Assembly (NCBI GenBank): GCA_014529385.2
Contig: CM043942.1
Coordinates: 563,001-627,000, forward strand
Length of the DNA: 64,000 nt
Direction: 5' to 3'
Source: Adiantum capillus-veneris
Lineage: Eukaryota; Streptophyta; Polypodiopsida; Polypodiales; Pteridaceae
Every line of letters begins with the position of its first letter. Position 1 is the stretch's first letter. The notes under the pieces are model-generated. The model made no database searches. It was not told the origin of the DNA and worked only from the letters and a program-made list of their open reading frames with translations. The position numbers and the translations under genes are program-made. Of this stretch, positions 58,742-64,000 are shown in pieces.

Positions 58742-60592
58742 ATGAGTAACTCCATACTCGGTGCAATATGCGTTGACTCTAATGATTTCATCATGAGGAT
58801 AGTCTCTTAGCCAATGGTCTCCACCACACTTGTAGCAGGGTCCTTTAGGCTATTGAGGTACTCCTTGAGCTCCTCTTTGTTGGTATGCATGTCTCTGTCT
58901 TCCCATGCCTCCGTTGGCTATGAACAACAATGTTTGTTCATCTAAGCTATATCTTCCTTCTCCTGCTGCCTGTGCAGCTGTAGGTGGTCCTGCACCACCC
59001 ATCATGCTCCATGGTTCTGGTGTTGAGGGTTCTTCTGGTGGATAGTAGGCAGGATTTGTAGCATATCCACTGGGATCTTCATAATATGCATGCATAGGCA
59101 CCAAAGCCTTCTCTTCTGATTTGGTTACTGTTGGTGTGTATCTTATGCCGACTGGTCATCATCCTGGTAGGGGTGGTTGTTGCCCCAACACTGGTTGTGG
59201 TCTTTCCACAACTACAGGTCCTGGTAGGTTGCCTGCTTGATACCTATGCATTGGTGGAACTTGAGGAGAAGCTACCTGAGCTTGGGGAGCGTAAGGTCTC
59301 TCTCTCACATATCCCTTGTTATAATAACATTCCTCCGTCCCATGAATTGTCCATTTTTGTTCAATAGCACACCACTTGGGCTGTTTGGCATGGGGTTTGG
59401 CATACAAGTTAATCTTTTTTAGCACTTCCTCTACAAGCTGCTCTTGGTTTACAGCTCCTTCTCCTTTCAGTGTTGTCTTAGAAGACTTGCTTCCACTTTG
59501 TTGTGAAGATGAATCGTTGTCGAGGTCCTTGAACTCACCCTCTTTGTAGACTGCACAATTGTCTACAAGGTAAAGAGCCTCCTTGGTTAACTCATTCAAC
59601 GTCGTGCTCCTCTTCATATGTAAGTCCTTCTGGAGATCTGCAATCCTTAGTCCTTTGATGAATATAAGCATAAGTTTGGACCGAGTTGGCAGTTCTTTCA
59701 CAAGGCAGAACTTAACATATCTTTTTAGTCTTAGGGCTGCCTTTCGCACAGATTCTCCGTCTTTCTGTTTGAATTTATGGATTTGTGAGACCGTATTATG
59801 AGCTATCCCCCTTTGTGAGAATTCCTCAATAAACTTGTCACACACTTCCTCCATAGACTCAAAGTCTCTACGCTCCACAGAGTCAAACCAAGTAGCAGCA
59901 TCATCCTCTAGGGTTGGTCCAAACCCTGCAAATTGGGTAGGGAATTCTAACACCTCTTCCACTCTAATTACACGCACAAAGGCAGCTACATGATCTCTTG
60001 GATCTCTATTTCCTGTGTATTTCTTGTTTACCCATTTTTGCACTTGAGAAGGTCTAATTCTACAATGGTCTACAAATCTCATCATTGGATCTCCACGTCC
60101 CAATCTATATACCTCCTCTGATCTTCTGTAGTAGGTTGGTTCCTCTCCCAGTGGTGCTCCCAAGCCATAATTTCTAACAGTTCTTGCAAGAGATGGTTCA
60201 TCTCTTTGAACTCGTTCTATGGGTGTTCTTCCAGGCTCTGTTGACCCTTGAGTTTTTGGCTTACTCTCTCCTTGATACCTTGAGTAGAGTGGTGGTTCTT
60301 GTAAATCCCTTAGCCCTCGCGCTGCTTGATAACCATCTCGATTTCGGTCTTGCTCCAATGTTGCACTTTGTCGAAGCCATGCCTACAATGATGGCTGAGT
60401 TGATGGTTGGTTTTGATTTTTGAATGTCTGTGGCTGGGTGGAATGTGAGGTCGTGTCATACTCCTCTGAGAAAGGATTTGTCGACTTTTTAGGGGTGTAG
60501 GTGGCTCTTGGCACTTCATCAGGGGCATATGTGATGCTCTTAGAACTGTTACCTTTTCTACCTCCTCTGGGAGAATACATTGGTATTCTCAC
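58742..60592 (-). pseudogene. Element C Gag
   Basis: Frame opens after the upstream ORF ('V-R-I-P-M-Y-S-P-R-G-G-R', first codon GTG at 60,592, so the true start is likely the Met a few codons later). Retrotrans_gag core: 'WVNKKYTGNRDPRDHVAAF', 'DDAATWFDSVERRDFESMEEV', 'FIEEFSQRG' and 'IHKFKQKDGESVRKAALRLKRYVKFC' (about 60,040-59,690). A Pro/Gln-rich stretch is followed by two adjacent TGA codons at about 59,154-59,159 (two Arg CGA expected). Tyr/Pro-rich 'YYEDPSGYATNPAYYPPEEP' leads to TAG 58,850 and a zinc knuckle 'CYKCGGDHWLRDY', where the last Cys is Tyr. All five defects fit C-to-T or G-to-A changes. Confidence 0.85.
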
Positions 60593-61344
60593 CCGTACCT
60601 ATCAACAAAAACAATATCCTTCTCCATAGCAGTTTCATAAGAGAATAAGTAAAGAACCTTGTCTTTGCTTAACTCGTTTGGGTATGGTTCTTTGCAGCAA
60701 AAGTAAGAGACTATTCCCTCACTCTCATGCTTGTAAATTCCCACGTTCTCATTATAAGTTGAAACCCTGGTTGTTTTCTTATCATACATAAAAATTGCTC
60801 CAGGTCGATCAATGTTTGGTGGCGGTTCTTGAGTTTCTGAAACCATTTTCCCCTTCACCACGTTATCTCCATATCTGTTGTAATCTTCAGGGTTACTAAC
60901 TATCAGATAGTGGTTCCCCTTTTCGTCTTGGAATCTATCTCCATCATCATAGACTCGAATTATCTCCAGTCTCTGAGCCGGTCTTTCTTCAATACAAATG
61001 CACTTGCGTCCTCGATAGTCAGAATAAACTAAGGCTCCCCTCGAGTTTGTTCCTTCTAAGAAGATCACAGTGAACTTGAAATCATTCAATGGATTTAGGG
61101 AGGTGCTTCCTCCTGGCATTGGTGTGTCATAGGTCAAACCTCCTGGCTATTGACTACCCATCATGAAGAAAGATTTGTCTGAGGAAGTGTCAGTATCACT
61201 ACCCTCCTCAATAATCAGTGCTAGTGGATCTAGCCTTGCCTGAGTTACACTCTCCTCGGTGGACACTATGCTACCTTGGTCACCTGCCACCTTTTGGTCT
61301 CTAAAAATGTATCTTCCTAATCTTAAATTCATCAAACTTATCAA
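60589..61344 (-). pseudogene. Element C extra ORF upstream of gag, unknown
   Basis: 252 codons in one frame with a single TAG at 61,147 (CAG expected in 'GSQ-Q-PGG'). The N-terminal part is acidic ('IIEEGSDTDTSSDKSFF'). The larger C-terminal part looks like a folded beta-rich domain: 'FKFTVIFLEGTNSRGALVYSDYRGRKCICIEE', 'LEIIRVYDDGDRFQDEKGNHYLIV' and 'GIVSYFCCKEPYPNEL'. It ends TGA at 60,589 overlapping the gag frame. I recognise no family. An additional ORF before gag is known in Ogre-type Gypsy elements, so this may be its counterpart. The clean frame, compared with the many stops elsewhere, suggests it encoded a real protein. Confidence 0.7.
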
Positions 61345-61758
61345 TGCAATTTATCACAAATCCAACCACTCACCTGGCAAAGGATCAGTCTTCGCACAAC
61401 TTCTGTCTTTGTTGCTGAATATACCTATACACAAGCGTTTAATTTTGGCAAACAATCGAATCAAAGCATTTAACTGCTAGAGGTGATTTTAGTAATGATT
61501 GGTATAATTGGAGAGTTAACCTCAACCACTAATGCATTTTATACACTGCTGATGTTCTGGATTAGGTCTGCTAATTTGGAACTGCACTTCCCTCGGATGT
61601 TGGTCAATTTACGTGAAAAATTCTGAATTCAGTATTTGATCCGTCAAATGGCCAAACAAGGTCCAAATTCACTTCTGAAAGAAGTTCTGGAACCCTTAAG
61701 CCAAATGGAACCTCACTATATAATCTTTGTCAAATTTTCCCTTCACTAAGCCCCAGTA

Positions 61759-61780
61759 GACATCCTACGCGTAGGATGTC
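61759..61780. repeat. 22-bp perfect palindrome, copy 1
   Basis: GACATCCTACG plus its reverse complement. Confidence 0.95.
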
Positions 61781-62033
61781 TCCTGCTCTGTTTTGCTTGG
61801 ATTCTTGCACTATGAATTCCCTTTATGTGCTGAGTCCGCAGCTGTTTTTACTTTTTGATATGGACACCTATAAGCTGTTCAATGGATCAAAGATCTGTTC
61901 CGATAGCCTGCTGCTGGTCTTGATCAATCTAATCAGCACTAATTTGGACCAAAATTGACTAGGAGGCTTGCCTCAGGCTATACAACACCTTGCTATGCCC
62001 ACAGTGTTTATTTGGCTTCAATTTCTTGCTTTA

Positions 62034-62055
62034 GACATCCTACACGTAGAATGTC
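62034..62055. repeat. 22-bp palindrome, copy 2 (two changes)
   Basis: GACATCCTACACGTAGAATGTC: two substitutions relative to the other copies. The centre is still self-complementary (TACACGTA is one mismatch from a palindrome). Confidence 0.9.
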
Positions 62056-62158
62056 TTTTTGCCCAGAATGGCTTCAAATTCAAAGCACAGGCTCCCCTTG
62101 AGGTGCTGATCACTTTGGTATGCTCAAAATTAGGTTTGGAGTGCAAAATCACACAGAT

Positions 62159-62180
62159 GACATCCTACGCGTAGGATGTC
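62159..62180. repeat. 22-bp perfect palindrome, copy 3
   Basis: Identical to copy 1, 104 bases after copy 2. Confidence 0.95.
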
Positions 62181-62593
62181 GTTTTGGCATGTTTGACCCC
62201 AGACTTGACCCACAGCTTCCCCTTGATGTCAGCAACCCAGTAGTATTCTTAGATTTTGGTTTAGATTTCAAAAGTCCCCAATTTTAGCTGTTCTAGCCTT
62301 TTTCAGTCAAAAGTGCTAAAGTTTTCTTAGAACCCAATTTTCTTACCCAAATGAGATGAAACCTCTCTCAGTCACTCAATATATCATTCATATCATGCTC
62401 ATGCAACCATCCTATGGTTTTGGTCTTAAAATAATGCTTTGGCACAATTTGGTTAGGATGTCTGGCAATTTCAGTCTATTTGGCCTTATCCTGTCAAGAT
62501 ATGGTTAAATTTCCACTTTCCAGGTGAAAATAGGGTAAACCCCACCTTTTAAACACACTAGTCTACTCAAAATTTCCACCAGATTAGCCTGTA

Positions 62594-62615
62594 GACATCC
62601 TACGCGTAGGATGTC
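62594..62615. repeat. 22-bp perfect palindrome, copy 4
   Basis: Identical to copy 1 and, like it, preceded by GTA and followed by TC. Confidence 0.95.
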
Positions 62616-63130
62616 TCTTGGCTTAAAATTAATTTTTTTCCTGACAGAAATGCTCCTAATGCTCTACAGCTCTATCAGAAACACTCACAGTAACTTTTGG
62701 ACTTCACTTCAACTTTCAAACACACATTTGCGTCTTTTTGCGTCTTTTACAACCTTGTGATGAATCTACCAAGCAAGATACATGCATGAAGTGCTCTAGA
62801 TCCTGAATCATGATGTCCTACTTACTCTACTCCTACTCATCATGTGAAATGGTGATAATGGTGTTTTGGTTTCTTTTTGGCCTCTCCAGACTCTCAAGCT
62901 CTCCTCTCACCACTTCTACCACTCCAACTCCTACTCTTCCAATACCTAAAACTATCTCAGTCTATCTAAATCTACCTAAGTCGAAGGATCTAGGCCAGAC
63001 ACACGCTCCCTAGACTCTCTCTAAGACCTAGAGAGTCCACCCTCTGATCCTATCTAAATGTAAAATGAGACTCTTGGCAAGCCAAAGAATCCCTATCCTC
63101 AAGGACTAGTCTCGATCATTTACCTAAGAT

Positions 63131-63154
63131 TTTCGTCGCCGACAACGGCGCCAA
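63131..63154 (-). other. Primer-binding site of element C, tRNA-Asp-like
   Basis: The minus strand begins TTGGCGCCGTTGTCGGCGAC right after the LTR end ...GTCAAACA. TGGCGCCGTTG is the tRNA-Asp complement used by several plant Gypsy groups. Confidence 0.75.
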
Positions 63155-64000
63155 TGTTTGACGGATACGCCGCGACGGACGTCAGCACAGCGAGAACTCA
63201 CCTAACAAGATTTGTCAGCTAAGGAAGAAGCTCGACCTGCAGGCGTGTGGAAGAAAGCATAGGGTGTCAACCTACACTCGATCGACTCCTAACTAATTCC
63301 TACAGAGGTCCTTGCCCAATGTCTAAGTCACAGCCTTGAGGAGTGCATAAGAGGAAACTTCCTACAACGCTTTCTAGAGCCGAACACCCATCAAACAATC
63401 TTGAAACACCATAGAACTTGAAGGAGACCCTACTGACACCAATAGGTCGCTCTCCCTAAGGTCTATGAACCAAAACACCCGGTGCAAAATCACGTAGTAT
63501 GTCTGGCCAAAATCTGCAGGTCTTCGTTTCCAAAATTTAAAGTGCCTAATGTGTAGCTCTACTCAATGTGAACGCGTGAATATGCTGCAATGCAAAATCG
63601 GACAACGTATGCTCACCAAATCACCAGGTGAAGCTCAATGGAGCTCGTAAAACCGGACCGTATGCATGCAATGTAGGTATCAGTAGGTATCTCTCATTGA
63701 GGGCAACATGCTGCACTTCTCTGCACTCGATTCCGACCACCGATGCACACGTAGTGTCAAGATGAAGCTCACACTCTCTCTCGTACACAGTACGCTCACT
63801 CACATACTTAAAATTTTTTTTAAATGACAAAAGGTTTTTTTCATTAAGGTCAAAAAGTGGTATAACTACGTTACAATTCTCAAACCCTGAAGTTCCAAAT
63901 TAACCATCTACTTAATCTAAATGTCAAAACTGGGATACAATCTAAGAACTTCTGTAAGCCCCAATATTTACAAGGTGAAATGTCGGGTTTTCTCAATAAA
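63155..64000 (-). repeat. Element C 5' LTR, partial
   Basis: In plus-strand reading starts TGTTTGACGGATACG (LTR end in element orientation) and runs off the window, so the LTR is longer than 846 bp. No second copy is in the window. Confidence 0.65.

Larger units (their letters stand above)
61345..63130 (-). other. Element C leader with palindrome repeats
   Basis: 1.8 kb between primer site and first ORF, no long frame. It contains four spaced copies of a 22-bp palindrome (separately listed) and AT-rich sequence between them. On the minus strand this is the 5' leader of the genomic RNA. Confidence 0.75.
49452..64000 (-). mobile_element. Element C: giant Ty3/Gypsy retrotransposon, 5' part runs off the window
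   Basis: Minus-strand element starting in an LTR beyond the right edge (63,155-64,000 visible) and running left to the junction with LTR B at 49,452. It is interrupted by an A-family solo LTR (53,767-56,139). Coding is about 9.5 kb without the insertion, Ogre-like in scale and in having an extra ORF before gag. It is inactive: numerous stops (most CAG/CAA/CGA to stop), several one-base shifts, lost zinc-knuckle cysteine, lost integrase glutamate. Its 3' end and 3' LTR are not identified. They may be represented by the fragment at 39,845-40,422 or be lost. Confidence 0.8.

Noticed and set aside
61759-62615. CRISPR array
   Set aside because: The repeats are few, unevenly spaced (275, 125 and 435 bases), perfectly palindromic and lie in a plant retrotransposon leader.

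Overview
This window looks like intergenic DNA from a large, repeat-rich land-plant nuclear genome. The evidence is a plant-type LINE with a DUF4283/zinc-knuckle ORF1, a Copia element and a Gypsy element with tRNA-iMet primer sites, a chromodomain-bearing Ty3/Gypsy polyprotein, and no prokaryotic-style gene packing. Some element types (a Gypsy close to the FIDD lineage common in fungi, and an L1-ORF1-like relic) hint at a non-flowering plant such as a fern, lycophyte or gymnosperm, but I cannot fix the taxon from sequence alone. I see no intact host gene. The only host-gene remnant is a broken DEAD-box RNA helicase copy. Layout, left to right: 1-3.9 kb holds worn Gypsy and LINE coding relics. 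4.0-6.8 kb is a DEAD-box helicase pseudogene split by a 1.54-kb solo LTR flanked by ACTGC and by a 155-bp foldback. 6.9-12.5 kb is a decayed L1-type LINE. 12.5-15.36 kb has no recognisable gene. 15.36-20.93 kb is a full-length Copia element whose reading frame is intact except for in-frame stops. 20.96-21.83 kb is an L1-ORF1-like relic. 23.2-39.8 kb is element A, a non-autonomous LTR retrotransposon on the minus strand, encoding an unfamiliar protein with repeated (Y/F)D-x-(G/E)G motifs. Its right LTR carries element E (30,052-38,934), a chromodomain Gypsy with an uninterrupted 1,649-codon polyprotein, near-identical LTRs and a perfect AAGGG target duplication, which makes it the youngest insertion here. 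40.4-49.45 kb is element B, a minus-strand Gypsy whose RT and integrase resemble the fungal FIDD lineage. A and B share primer-binding and polypurine sequences, so B-type elements probably mobilise A. 49.45 kb to the window end is element C, a very large minus-strand Gypsy, interrupted by an A-family solo LTR at 53,767-56,139. Element C is the most unusual object in the window. Reading 5' to 3' on the minus strand it has an LTR, a tRNA-Asp-like primer site, and a long leader with four copies of a 22-bp palindrome (two-mismatch in one copy). Then follow an extra ORF upstream of gag, gag with a zinc knuckle, a first aspartic protease, RT, RNase H, two successive H2C2 zinc-finger/linker modules, integrase, a coiled linker, and a second aspartic protease in frame downstream of integrase, followed by a tail with repeated W-x-(P)-K motifs. 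Many stop codons in element C and in the Copia element are explained by single C-to-T or G-to-A changes (CAA/CAG/CGA to stop, or loss of a cysteine), as expected from cytosine-methylation decay. Inferred order of events: C is oldest, the A-family solo LTR and B landed in or next to it, A and B lost the outer part of their left LTRs, and E inserted last.
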